Positions 1 through 7,625 of a DNA stretch of 64,000 bases are shown piece after piece. The DNA comes from Streptomyces sp. ISL-98. Its GTDB lineage: Bacteria; Actinomycetota; Actinomycetes; Streptomycetales; Streptomycetaceae. Both the position numbers and the translations under genes were made by a program. The notes below the pieces were generated by a model. The model did no database searches. It was not told where the DNA came from and saw nothing but the letters and a program-made list of their open reading frames with translations. The stretch's first letter is position 1. Every line of letters starts with the position of its first letter. The DNA lies in contig NZ_JAGGPB010000050.1 of NCBI RefSeq assembly GCF_018614055.1, positions 62,001 to 126,000 on the forward strand, given 5' to 3'.

Positions 1-1
1 C

Positions 2-322
2 GGCCTGATCTCCAACATGGTGCCCACCTGGGACACCCACTGGCGCCGGATGACCGACCCGGACGAACTCTTCGACGACGTACTGCTCTCCTTCGAAGTC
101 GGCCACCGCAAGCCGTCGGCCGCCATGTTCGAACTGGCCGCGGCCCGTGCGGGAGTCCCCGCCGAGCACTGCCTGCTCGTCGACGACATCGAGGTCAACT
201 GCGCCGGTGCCCGGGCCGCCGGCTGGCAGACCATCCACTTCACCGACACGGCCGAGGCGAGCGCACGCCTGGACGCCCTGACCGCACCCCTCTCCACAAG
301 CCCTACAAGGGAGTTCGCATGA
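2..322 (+). CDS. HAD-family hydrolase, C-terminal part (5' truncated by window)
   Basis: The reading frame is open from the window edge, so only about the last 106 residues are present. What is seen is the end of a haloacid-dehalogenase-like phosphatase: an ISN segment just before the first visible Met (motif II Ser), GHRKPSAAMF (conserved Lys of motif III) and LLVDDIEVN (acidic motif IV). Family members usually remove phosphate from small metabolites; the substrate cannot be told here. The stop overlaps the fabG-like start by four bases (ATGA), so the two are translationally coupled. The Met at 17 is internal, not the start. Its link to the peptide cluster is doubtful because a strong terminator follows this short operon. 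Confidence 0.8.
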   Translation, partial: GLISNMVPTWDTHWRRMTDPDELFDDVLLSFEVGHRKPSAAMFELAAARAGVPAEHCLLVDDIEVNCAGARAAGWQTIHFTDTAEASARLDALTAPLSTSPTREFA

Positions 323-1023
323 GTCGCTCCGTACTGGTCACCGGTGGCAACCGCGGGATCGGCCTCGCCGTCGCCCGCGCCCTCGCCGAGGCCGGCGACA
401 AGGTCGCCGTCACCTACCGCTCCGGCGAGCCGCCCGCAGATCTCTTCGGCGTACGCTGCGACGTCACCGACTCGGCCGCGGTCGCCGCCGCCGTCGAGGA
501 GGTCGCCGTACAGCAGGGCCCGGTCGAGGTGCTGGTGTCCAACGCCGGCATCACCCGGGACGGTCTGCTGCTCTCCATGGCGGAGGAGGACTTCAGCTCC
601 GTCATCGACACCAATCTGCTCGGCGCCGTACGCGTCGCCCAGCAGGTGATCCCCGGGATGCTGAAGGCCCGCTGGGGCCGGCTGATCTTCATTTCCTCCA
701 CCACCGGCACTGCGGGAGCGCCGGGCCAGACCAACTACGCGGCCTCCAAGGCCGCTCTGATCGGCCTGGCCCGTTCGCTCGCCAAGGAGCTCGGCCCCCG
801 CAACATCACCGCGAACGCCGTCTCACCCGGAATCATCGCCACCGACATGGCCGAGGGCGTCACCGGCAACCGGATGGACCAGCTCCTCAGCGAGACCTCC
901 CTCAAGCGGGTCGGCACCCCGGAGGAGGTCGCCGCGGTGGTGCGCTTCCTGGCGAGCGACGGGTCGAGCTACGTCACCGGCGCCAACGTCCCGGTGACCG
1001 GCGGCGGCGGCGTCGGCTGCTGA
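319..1023 (+). CDS. fabG: 3-oxoacyl-ACP reductase-like SDR (FabG family)
   Basis: A 234-residue short-chain dehydrogenase/reductase, the usual FabG length. Visible motifs are the NAD(P)-binding TGGNRGIG (residues 8-15), NAG (75-77), and the catalytic set Asn99, Ser126/Ser127, Tyr140 and Lys144 in YAASK, followed by the PG turn in SPGIIATDM. FabG reduces 3-oxoacyl-ACP to 3-hydroxyacyl-ACP with NADPH in type II fatty acid or polyketide synthesis. The ATG overlaps the upstream HAD stop, and the FabD-like gene follows after 28 bases, so HAD-fabG-fabD form one operon. With no ketosynthase or ACP in view this is probably the end of a neighbouring acyl or polyketide operon rather than part of the pentapeptide pathway. 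The exact acyl substrate is unknown. Confidence 0.88.
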   Translation: MSRSVLVTGGNRGIGLAVARALAEAGDKVAVTYRSGEPPADLFGVRCDVTDSAAVAAAVEEVAVQQGPVEVLVSNAGITRDGLLLSMAEEDFSSVIDTNLLGAVRVAQQVIPGMLKARWGRLIFISSTTGTAGAPGQTNYAASKAALIGLARSLAKELGPRNITANAVSPGIIATDMAEGVTGNRMDQLLSETSLKRVGTPEEVAAVVRFLASDGSSYVTGANVPVTGGGGVGC

Positions 1024-1051
1024 GAACAGCGAAGAAAGGAGAAGAGACCAG

Positions 1052-1990
1052 ATGACAAGTCCCCGATTGGCCCTGATGTTCCCGGGACAGGGGAGTCAGC
1101 GCCCGGGAATGGGACTGCCCTGGGTGCGCCGCCCGGGGTGGGCGGTCGTGGAACAGACCTCGGAGGCGGCAGGCCGCGACATCGCCACCCTGCTCCTCGA
1201 CGCCGACGCGGCGACGCTGCGGCGCACCGACAACGCGCAGCTCGCCACGTTCGCCCTCGCGCTGGTGGCGCTCACGGAACTGCGTACCGCATACCCGCTG
1301 GCCACGTTCCCCGGCGCTTGCGCCGGACACAGCCTGGGCGAGTACACCGCGCTCGTGGCCGCCGGAATCCTCGACACGGAGGACGCCGTACGCCTGATCG
1401 TGGCGCGCGGCGAGGCCATGCAGGCCGCCTGCGTCCGGTCACCGGGAGCCATGGCCGCCGTGCTCGGCCTCGATGCCGGACGCCTGGAGGAACTGGCCGT
1501 CGGGCTCCGCGCCGCGGGCGCCCGCGTCTGGGTCGCCAATGCCAACTCGCCGCAGCAGACCGTGATCGCCGGAGAGGAGCAGGGCCTGGAGCGCTGCGCC
1601 GAGGCGGCGGAGCGGGCGGGTGCGGCAAGGGTGGTGCGGCTGCCGGTCGGCGGGGCCTTCCACACCCCGCTGATGATCCCGGCGGCCGAACGCTTCGAGG
1701 AGGCGCTCGCCTCGGTCCGCTTCATGCCCGGACGTACCCCGGTGGTCTCCAATGTGGATGCCACGGCGCACCGGGGCGGCCCGGAGTGGGCGTCGTTGCT
1801 GCGTCGGCAGATCACGGCCCCGGTCCGCTGGTCGGACAGCCTCCGGACGCTCACCGCCGACCTGGCCTGTGATCACCTGCTGGAGATCGGCCCGGGCAAG
1901 ACCCTGACCGGCCTGGCCAAGGCGACGGTCCCTTCGGTGACGCGTACGACGTTCTCCGACCCGCTGACGGAGATGGCCGCAGCGGCCTGA
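1052..1990 (+). CDS. fabD: malonyl-CoA:ACP transacylase-like protein (FabD family)
   Basis: The 312 residues match the normal size of discrete malonyl/acyl-CoA:ACP transacylases. The oxyanion-loop motif GQGSQ is at 12-16, the nucleophile Ser94 sits in GHSLG (92-96), the carboxylate-binding Arg119 in ARGEAM, and the catalytic His204 in GGAFHTP. The enzyme would load an extender acyl unit from CoA onto an ACP. A purine-rich Shine-Dalgarno (AAAGGAG at 1035-1041) precedes the ATG. It follows the FabG-like gene in the same operon and is closed by a long hairpin at 2012-2059. Arg119 favours malonyl-type (carboxylated) substrates, but the partner carrier protein is not in the window. A discrete trans-AT for polyketides would look the same. 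Confidence 0.88.
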   Translation: MTSPRLALMFPGQGSQRPGMGLPWVRRPGWAVVEQTSEAAGRDIATLLLDADAATLRRTDNAQLATFALALVALTELRTAYPLATFPGACAGHSLGEYTALVAAGILDTEDAVRLIVARGEAMQAACVRSPGAMAAVLGLDAGRLEELAVGLRAAGARVWVANANSPQQTVIAGEEQGLERCAEAAERAGAARVVRLPVGGAFHTPLMIPAAERFEEALASVRFMPGRTPVVSNVDATAHRGGPEWASLLRRQITAPVRWSDSLRTLTADLACDHLLEIGPGKTLTGLAKATVPSVTRTTFSDPLTEMAAAA

Positions 1991-2011
1991 CAGTGCAGCA
2001 CGCACACAAGA

Positions 2012-2059
2012 ACAGCGCCTGGCCGCTCCCGCGTCATCACGGGGGCGGCCAGGCGCTGT
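2012..2059. terminator. bidirectional intrinsic terminator hairpin
   Basis: Left arm 2012-2030 pairs with 2041-2059 around a 10-base loop. The outer 15 pairs are perfect, then comes one G-T wobble and three C-G pairs. It lies between the convergent stops of the FabD-like gene (1990) and the response regulator (2084). No U-tract is needed for termination in Streptomyces. It marks a clean boundary between the two operons. Confidence 0.85.
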
Positions 2060-2083
2060 CACCTTCCGGGAAGGTGCGGCGCG

Positions 2084-2737
2084 TCAGGACTCGTGTTTGC
2101 GCAGGTGCGCGAGTACGGCGAGGACCCGTCGGTGTCCGGTGTCGGCGGGCGGCAGATCCAGCTTGTTGAAGATGTTGCGGATGTGCTTGCTGACCGCCGT
2201 TTCGGTGATGAAGCACAGCTCCGCGATCGTCCCGTTGCTGTGGCCCTCCGCCATCAGCCCCAGCACTTCCTTCTCCCGGGCGGTGAGGGTCCGCAGTGGG
2301 TCGTTCGCCTTGCGCCGTACCAGCAGCTGCGCGATGACCTCCGGGTCCATCGCCGTCCCGCCGTCGGCCACCCGGCGCAGCGCGTCCATGAAGTCCTCGA
2401 CCTTCCCGACGCGCTCCTTCAGGAGGTAACCGATCGCCCCGCTGCCGTCGGACAGCAGCTCCGACGCGTAACTGTCCTCGACGTACGACGAGATGACGAG
2501 GATCGGCAGGTTCTCGTACAGCCTGCGTGCCTCGACCGCCGCGCGCAGCCCCTCGTGCCGGAAGGTGGGGGGCAGCCGGACGTCCATCACCGCAACGTCG
2601 GGGCGTACGTCACTGATGGCCGCGAGGAAGTCGTCCGCGTTGTCGACCGCGGCCAGCACCTCGATGCCCTCGGTCTCCAGCAGGAGTACGAGTCCCTGGC
2701 GCAGGAGGGCATCGTCCTCGACGATTACGACTCGCAT
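2084..2737 (-). CDS. LuxR/NarL-type response regulator
   Basis: A 217-residue regulator with an N-terminal receiver (acidic pair near residues 7-9, phosphoacceptor Asp52 in AVMDVRLP, conserved Lys in YLLKE) and a C-terminal LuxR helix-turn-helix (LTAREKEVLGLMAEGHSN onward). The start is the ATG at 2737, because the protein then begins MRVVIVEDD as receivers do; longer readings run into the kinase gene. It overlaps the histidine kinase gene by 13 bases and is last in the order ATPase, permease, kinase, regulator. The partner kinase next door should phosphorylate it. The likely target is the divergent promoter region at 7382-7616 or the transporter operon itself, but that is inference. Confidence 0.92.
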   Translation of the reverse strand: MRVVIVEDDALLRQGLVLLLETEGIEVLAAVDNADDFLAAISDVRPDVAVMDVRLPPTFRHEGLRAAVEARRLYENLPILVISSYVEDSYASELLSDGSGAIGYLLKERVGKVEDFMDALRRVADGGTAMDPEVIAQLLVRRKANDPLRTLTAREKEVLGLMAEGHSNGTIAELCFITETAVSKHIRNIFNKLDLPPADTGHRRVLAVLAHLRKHES

Positions 2738-4041
2738 GGCAGCTCCGTGGTGATCGTGGTCGGTCCGCCGACCGGGCTGGACAGGTGGACGCGCCCGTCG
2801 AACGCTTCGGCGCGACGCCGGATCCCCATGAGCCCCGTGCCCGCGCCCTCCTCCGCACCGCCCTTGCCGTCGTCGCTGATCTCGATCAGCAGCGAGCCGT
2901 TCTCGGTGCGCAGGCGTACGTGGACCTCGTTGGCGGAGCTGTGCTTCGCCGCGTTGGTCAGGGATTCCGCGATGACGAAGTACGCCGCAGCCTCGACCGC
3001 GGCCGGGGCCCGCCGGATGTCGTCGACCTGCACGGTGCACGGGATGGGGCAGCGGGCGGCCAGGGCGGACACCGCGCCGTCCAGGCCGCGGTCGTCCAGG
3101 ATGGGCGGATAGATGCTGCGTACGACCTCACGCAGTTCGGAGATCGAGCTGGTCGCGGAGTCCCTGGCCTGCCGGATCAGCTCCAGGGCACGGGTGGGGT
3201 CGCTGTGCATGGAGCGTTCGGCGATGCCCAGCTGCATCACCACGGCGACCATCCGTGCCTGCGTACCGTCGTGCAAGTCCCGCTCAATACGCCGCAGTTC
3301 CGCGCCGTGCGCCTCCAGCGCGGCGGCCCTGGTCGCGGTGAGTTCGACGACGCGCTGAGCCAGCCGGGGCGAGGAGAGCGGGGACAGCAGGACCTTTGTC
3401 AGCCGGGCCTGCAGACGGGCGAACCACGGCACCGCCGCCACGATGACGGCGGTGACCGCGAGCGTCAGCACGATCGTGGTGATCGCCAGCGGCGCCGAGT
3501 CGACCGTGTAGAAGAACGACGAGCTGTAGGGCTCGCCGCCGTCCGTGAACAGCCACTTGACCGACAGGACCACCGACCACAGGGTGCTCCACGGATGACC
3601 CGCCGTCAGCATCAGGGTGATGGGCGCGGCGAAGCCGTGAGCGGGGAGCCACGCTATGGTGCGCCGGAATCCCGGGCTGGTGAAGTTCAGCCGGAACCGG
3701 TACATCCGTCCGCCGTCGGTGACCGGGTCGAACGCGCCCTGGACCGGCTCACCGAGCAGGTCACCGGCCCGCTCGCGTTCGTGGGTGGTGAGCCGCTGGG
3801 TCCAGTCGGCCAGCGGCTTCCACGCCGCCAGGCCCAGCTTGGGCACGGTCGCGACGCACACCAGGAGCCAGGCAAGACCGGTCAGCAGGGACGCGATGCC
3901 GGTGGCGCCGCCGATGAACAGATACCGGTACCCGTCGAACAAGTTCCTGATCCACGGGTACCGGTCGTCTTCCGGGGCGACGTTGGGCGTGCTCATGTCG
4001 GCCCCAGCCTTCCCGCCCGGCGCGAGGTTATGCATCGTCAT
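2725..4041 (-). CDS. sensor histidine kinase (NarL family, HisKA_3)
   Basis: A 438-residue membrane kinase. Hydrophobic segments lie near residues 40-66 and 183-208, with further non-polar stretches around 129-165, an arrangement like the Streptomyces 'putative sensor' kinases. The dimerization box ERDLHDGTQARMV carries phosphoacceptor His257. The ATPase end shows an N-box (ESLTNAAKH) and a G-box (DDGKGGAEEGAGTGLMGIRRR). Its ATG overlaps the permease stop by four bases and its end overlaps the response regulator by 13, so the pair is translationally coupled to the ABC transporter. This gene order is typical of antibiotic- or peptide-sensing modules in Gram-positives. The ligand cannot be read from sequence; the locus's own cyclic peptides are an obvious candidate. 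Confidence 0.92.
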   Translation of the reverse strand: MTMHNLAPGGKAGADMSTPNVAPEDDRYPWIRNLFDGYRYLFIGGATGIASLLTGLAWLLVCVATVPKLGLAAWKPLADWTQRLTTHERERAGDLLGEPVQGAFDPVTDGGRMYRFRLNFTSPGFRRTIAWLPAHGFAAPITLMLTAGHPWSTLWSVVLSVKWLFTDGGEPYSSSFFYTVDSAPLAITTIVLTLAVTAVIVAAVPWFARLQARLTKVLLSPLSSPRLAQRVVELTATRAAALEAHGAELRRIERDLHDGTQARMVAVVMQLGIAERSMHSDPTRALELIRQARDSATSSISELREVVRSIYPPILDDRGLDGAVSALAARCPIPCTVQVDDIRRAPAAVEAAAYFVIAESLTNAAKHSSANEVHVRLRTENGSLLIEISDDGKGGAEEGAGTGLMGIRRRAEAFDGRVHLSSPVGGPTTITTELPCES

Positions 4042-6602
4042 TCACCCGTGTACACCGCTTCGATCGGGCGGGTACGCAGTGCCGAACGGGTGGGGATGCT
4101 GATGGACAGCCACCCCAGGACCGCGGTGAAGGCGGCGATGCCGGCCCAGTGCAGCGTGGTGAGGGCGGGCACGGGCTGGCCCGTCATCGCCAGGCTGCTG
4201 CCGATCGTGGGCGGAATGGCGATGATGGCGCCCACGACGATCGCCGTGACCACCACGACCCAGGACTCCATGAACATCATCCGCCGGGTCTGCCGCTTGC
4301 TCGTTCCGATCAGCCGCAGCATGGCGAACTCCCTGCTGCGCGCCGTCGTCGCCATCACCAGCGTGTTCACGACGGCGATCAGCACGTACAGGAGCAGCAG
4401 CGCGTTGGCGATCAGGTTCGTCCACGACTGCTTGGCGAACTGGCCCTGCTGTACGGCGGCGAAGTCGGACGGGCTCTGTACCTGGAGCGTCGGTGTGTCC
4501 TTGGCCAGCTTGTCCAGCGCCGACTGCACCTGTGCCCGCGCGCCCGGGTTCTTGGCGGTCACCAGGAGCGCGGTGTCGAGCTGGTTGGTGGTGTGCCGGG
4601 ACAGGACGTCGTGGGGCAGTGTGACGTCGCCGAAGCCCAGGCCGTTTCCGTAGATCGCCACCACCGTGAACTTCTTCAGCGTCCCGTCACCGAGGTTGAT
4701 CTCCGTACTGTCGCCGACGCCGAGTCCCGCCGTACCGGCGGCCATCCAGCTGAGCGCCACGGTGTCGCCGCGCAGCTCGTTCAGGCTGCCTTCCTGTACG
4801 TCGAGATCGAGCGTCCGGCCGAGATTTTTCGTCTCGATGCCCTGCGCGGCGAAGGGGGCGGCAGCGGGCTTGTCGACCTCGATGTGGTTGATCAGCACCT
4901 GCGAGCGCACCACCGGAGTGGCCGTCCCGACCTCGGGCACCTCCCGCACCGCAGCGGTGAGCTGCGGGGAGAGCCCCGTCGCATCGCTGGTCAGCACGTA
5001 GTCCGAGACCACTCCGGTCGCCGCCTGCTGCTTCGCGGTGGCCTCGACGGTGGACAAGGTGGACAGCTGCATCAGCGCCATGGCGGCGCCGAGGGCCAGC
5101 GGGATGACCGCGCTGCTGAGCCGGCGCGAGTTCGCGTTGGTATTGGCGGCGGCCAGGTAGCCGCTCACCCGCGACCATCTGAGGAACGGGCTCATGACGG
5201 CCGTGGCGAGCTGCACCAGCTTCGGCCCGAGCAGTGCCATGCCGACCATCAGGATCAGCAGCGAACCGGCGGCGCCCGCGATCGCCAGCTGACCGGGGAT
5301 GGTCATCGGCGTCACGATGGCCGCGCACAGGCCGAGAAGGATCAGGCCCCGGCCGATGTTCATCCGTACGCGGCCGAGCGCCGGAGGCTCGACCTGGGAC
5401 TCGCTCAGTGCCTCCACCGGCTTGATCCTGGCCGTACGGTACGCCGCGATGAACCCGGCCAGACGAGCACCGAACACGCACAGAATCACCGAAGCGATGG
5501 CCGGATACGGCTTGAGCGACAGCTCGAAGTCCGGAGGCAGCACACCGATTGTGGCGAACGCGTCGCGGAGCTCGCCGGCCACCAGGAAGCCGGGCGCGGC
5601 ACCGAGAACGGCGCCGACCGTGGCGACCAGCAGGATCTCGCTGCCGATGAGGGAGTGGATCTGCCGCGGGGTGGCCGCGATGGCGCGCAGCATCGCGAGC
5701 TCGCGCCGGCGCTGGTGGATCGCGAGGCCGAGCGTGGACGACACCACGAAGATCACGACGGCGAGCGCGGTACCGCCGAAGGACGCGGAAAGGCCGATGA
5801 GGAAGCCGCGCGACTGCCCCATGTCGAGAAACTCCACGTCACCGATCTGCGTACCGGTGTAGACGGCGACCTCGGTGCCGTCCTTGGCGCCGGACAGCGC
5901 CTCGTTGATACGCCCGGCCAGGTCACCGGCGCTCGTGCCGGGCTCCCCGATGACGCCGATCGTCGTGAGCCGGTCGGGGCGCTGGGAGAGCTCCCCGGCC
6001 CGCTGGTCGGTGAAGAACGCGGCCGACTGCCGGTCCAGGCCCGACGGCGGGGGCGAGGCGATGCCGACGACCTTGTACGAGGCGGGAGTTGTGCCAGTCG
6101 CGATGCGCGCCGTGTCTCCGAGCCCGACGCCTGCCCGGCGTGCCAACTCGCCGTCCAGGACGGCCTCTTGGGAGCTTCGCGGCTCATGCCCCTCCGCCAG
6201 CCGGAACGGCGCCAGCGGAGCCGACGACCACCCGTGCCCGTACAGCGGATTGTCCAGGGCGACCGTGCGGCCCTTGGTGCCCTCGATGCTCATCTCGACA
6301 GAGCGGTCGGCGACCACCGTCTTGACGCCAGGGACTTTGGCGACCGTGCCGGTCAGCCCGGCGGGCAGGGTGACCCGCTCCGCGTAGTGCGGGTCGAAGT
6401 TCTCCCGCACGTCCTTGGACTGCTTGCCGCCGACCATCACGGTCGCGGCCGCATAACGCTCGGGCGATACGCCGGACTCCAGCCCGGACACGAACAGGAC
6501 ACCGCAGGCCGTGACGACCGCGGATCCGCAGAACAGCGCGATGAACGCTGCGATGAAGCCGCCCTTGCGGTTCTTGATGGTGCTCCACGCGATGTCGAAC
6601 AT
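4038..6602 (-). CDS. FtsX/MacB-like ABC transporter permease (two FtsX domains)
   Basis: An 854-residue permease with a transmembrane helix near the N-terminus (about 12-40), a large extracytoplasmic domain, then two FtsX-type four-helix blocks. The first is around residues 270-400 with the cytoplasmic signature HQRRRELAMLRAIAATPRQ; the second is at the C-terminus with TARSREFAMLRLIGTSKRQ. The paired 'RREFAMLR-G' motifs are diagnostic of the duplicated FtsX architecture common in actinobacterial MacB-like systems. It works with the ATPase encoded 8 bases upstream and precedes the kinase with an ATGA overlap. Such transporters act by mechanotransmission or by pumping peptides and lipids out of the membrane, so peptide efflux or self-protection is a reasonable role here, not shown by sequence alone. 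Confidence 0.92.
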   Translation of the reverse strand: MFDIAWSTIKNRKGGFIAAFIALFCGSAVVTACGVLFVSGLESGVSPERYAAATVMVGGKQSKDVRENFDPHYAERVTLPAGLTGTVAKVPGVKTVVADRSVEMSIEGTKGRTVALDNPLYGHGWSSAPLAPFRLAEGHEPRSSQEAVLDGELARRAGVGLGDTARIATGTTPASYKVVGIASPPPSGLDRQSAAFFTDQRAGELSQRPDRLTTIGVIGEPGTSAGDLAGRINEALSGAKDGTEVAVYTGTQIGDVEFLDMGQSRGFLIGLSASFGGTALAVVIFVVSSTLGLAIHQRRRELAMLRAIAATPRQIHSLIGSEILLVATVGAVLGAAPGFLVAGELRDAFATIGVLPPDFELSLKPYPAIASVILCVFGARLAGFIAAYRTARIKPVEALSESQVEPPALGRVRMNIGRGLILLGLCAAIVTPMTIPGQLAIAGAAGSLLILMVGMALLGPKLVQLATAVMSPFLRWSRVSGYLAAANTNANSRRLSSAVIPLALGAAMALMQLSTLSTVEATAKQQAATGVVSDYVLTSDATGLSPQLTAAVREVPEVGTATPVVRSQVLINHIEVDKPAAAPFAAQGIETKNLGRTLDLDVQEGSLNELRGDTVALSWMAAGTAGLGVGDSTEINLGDGTLKKFTVVAIYGNGLGFGDVTLPHDVLSRHTTNQLDTALLVTAKNPGARAQVQSALDKLAKDTPTLQVQSPSDFAAVQQGQFAKQSWTNLIANALLLLYVLIAVVNTLVMATTARSREFAMLRLIGTSKRQTRRMMFMESWVVVVTAIVVGAIIAIPPTIGSSLAMTGQPVPALTTLHWAGIAAFTAVLGWLSISIPTRSALRTRPIEAVYTGE

Positions 6603-6610
6603 GGCTCACC

Positions 6611-7381
6611 TCACCAGTTACCGAGGTGCGTCATACGGTCGGCCACCTGCTCGGGCGTCGGCTGGTCCAGCCGGCCCGCCAGTTCACCGTCCGCCAGGAA
6701 CACCACCGAGTCCGCGTACGACGCGGCCACCGGGTCGTGCGTCACCATCAGCACGGTCTGGCCCGTCTCGTCGACGATCTGCCGGAACAGCTTCAGGACT
6801 TCCTGGCTCGTACGGGTGTCCAGGGCGCCGGTCGGTTCGTCCGCAAGCAGCGCGTCGGGGCGGGTCACCAGCGCGCGGGCGATGGCCACCCGCTGCTGCT
6901 GGCCGCCGGACAGCTGGTTCGGGCGGCGGTTGACGTGCTCGCTCATCCCCACGCGTTCGAGGACCTCCCGCAACCACGCCTTGTCGACAGGGGTGTTGGC
7001 AAGCCGGGGCACCAGTGTCACGTTCTGCTCGACGGTCAGCGCCGACATGAGGTTGTACGCCTGGAAGACATAGCCGATCCGTTCGCGGCGTACCGCGGTC
7101 AGCGGGGCTTCCTTGAGGCCGGACAGCTCGGTGTCACCGAGGAAGACCTGGCCGGACGTCGGGCGGTCGAGACCCGCGATGCAGTGCAGGAACGTGCTCT
7201 TGCCGGAGCCCGACGGCCCCATGACAGCGGTGAAAGTACCGCGCGGCACGCTGATGGAGACGCCTCTCAGAGCGGTGACGGCGTTGTCGCCCTTGCCGTA
7301 CGTCTTGGTCACCGACTCCAACCGCATAGCAGGCGACACCGTGCCGGTGGTGGCCGCGGACCGGTCCCATACCGATGTCAT
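6611..7381 (-). CDS. MacB/LolD-type ABC transporter ATPase
   Basis: The 256 residues show a complete nucleotide-binding domain: Walker A GPSGSGKST (Lys61), Q-loop in YVFQAYNLMSALT, signature LSGGQQQR, Walker B ALLADEPTGALD, and the switch His in MVTHDP. The family powers FtsX-type permeases, and the permease gene follows after an 8-base gap. The ATG at 7381 gives an N-terminal extension of about 18 residues before the domain; the internal Met19 is an alternative start. It is first in the leftward four-gene operon and is divergent from the thioesterase gene, sharing a 244-base control region. Confidence 0.93.
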   Translation of the reverse strand: MTSVWDRSAATTGTVSPAMRLESVTKTYGKGDNAVTALRGVSISVPRGTFTAVMGPSGSGKSTFLHCIAGLDRPTSGQVFLGDTELSGLKEAPLTAVRRERIGYVFQAYNLMSALTVEQNVTLVPRLANTPVDKAWLREVLERVGMSEHVNRRPNQLSGGQQQRVAIARALVTRPDALLADEPTGALDTRTSQEVLKLFRQIVDETGQTVLMVTHDPVAASYADSVVFLADGELAGRLDQPTPEQVADRMTHLGNW

Positions 7382-7462
7382 TCTTCTTGCCCCTTCCCGT
7401 CGTTAGCGGAACCACAGTATGGGAAGCATCGGCGTACGGCGAACCCCCTGTGTGCCGCATTC

Positions 7463-7484
7463 AAGGTATGGCTGGCTATACCTT
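7463..7484. promoter_or_regulatory. inverted repeat, candidate operator between the ABC operon and the thioesterase
   Basis: A perfect 7-base inverted repeat (AAGGTAT ... ATACCTT) with an 8-base spacer lies in the divergent intergenic region, 37 bases upstream of the predicted -35 of the thioesterase-NRPS1 promoter. The spacing and symmetry suit a dimeric regulator, for instance the adjacent LuxR-type response regulator or a winged-helix regulator. The left arm is missing from the otherwise similar NRPS2 promoter copy, so the two promoters may be controlled differently. Confidence 0.4.
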
Positions 7485-7520
7485 CGTTCACCAGGCGATT
7501 TAATCTGGGGCTTTAGTTCG

Positions 7521-7550
7521 TTGTGGGTGTCAACGGGTGCTGGATAGCCT
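7521..7550 (+). promoter_or_regulatory. predicted promoter of the thioesterase-NRPS1 operon
   Basis: TTGTGG (7521-7526) and TAGCCT (7545-7550), spaced by 18 bases, resemble a vegetative Streptomyces promoter. The support is conservation: the same hexamers at the same spacing sit upstream of NRPS2 (28047-28076) inside an 85-base stretch that matches at about 73 positions. Transcription would start near 7557 and cover the thioesterase and NRPS1. Confidence 0.6.
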
Positions 7551-7625
7551 TGCAGTTCGATCGTCCTGGTCGTCGGTTCAGTGGCCGTATTGGATCGGGC
7601 GGGTTCATAGACTTGGGTGGACTTG

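Noticed and set aside
319..1990. FabG/FabD-like genes as suppliers of a lipid tail for the NRPS product
   Set aside because: Neither NRPS has a starter condensation domain, there is no acyl-CoA/AMP ligase or ACP in view, and a strong terminator separates these genes from the cluster.
4149..7073. 974-codon plus-strand frame across the ABC permease
   Set aside because: His/Arg/Gln/Asp-rich shadow of the FtsX-type permease gene on the other strand; no motif or start signal.
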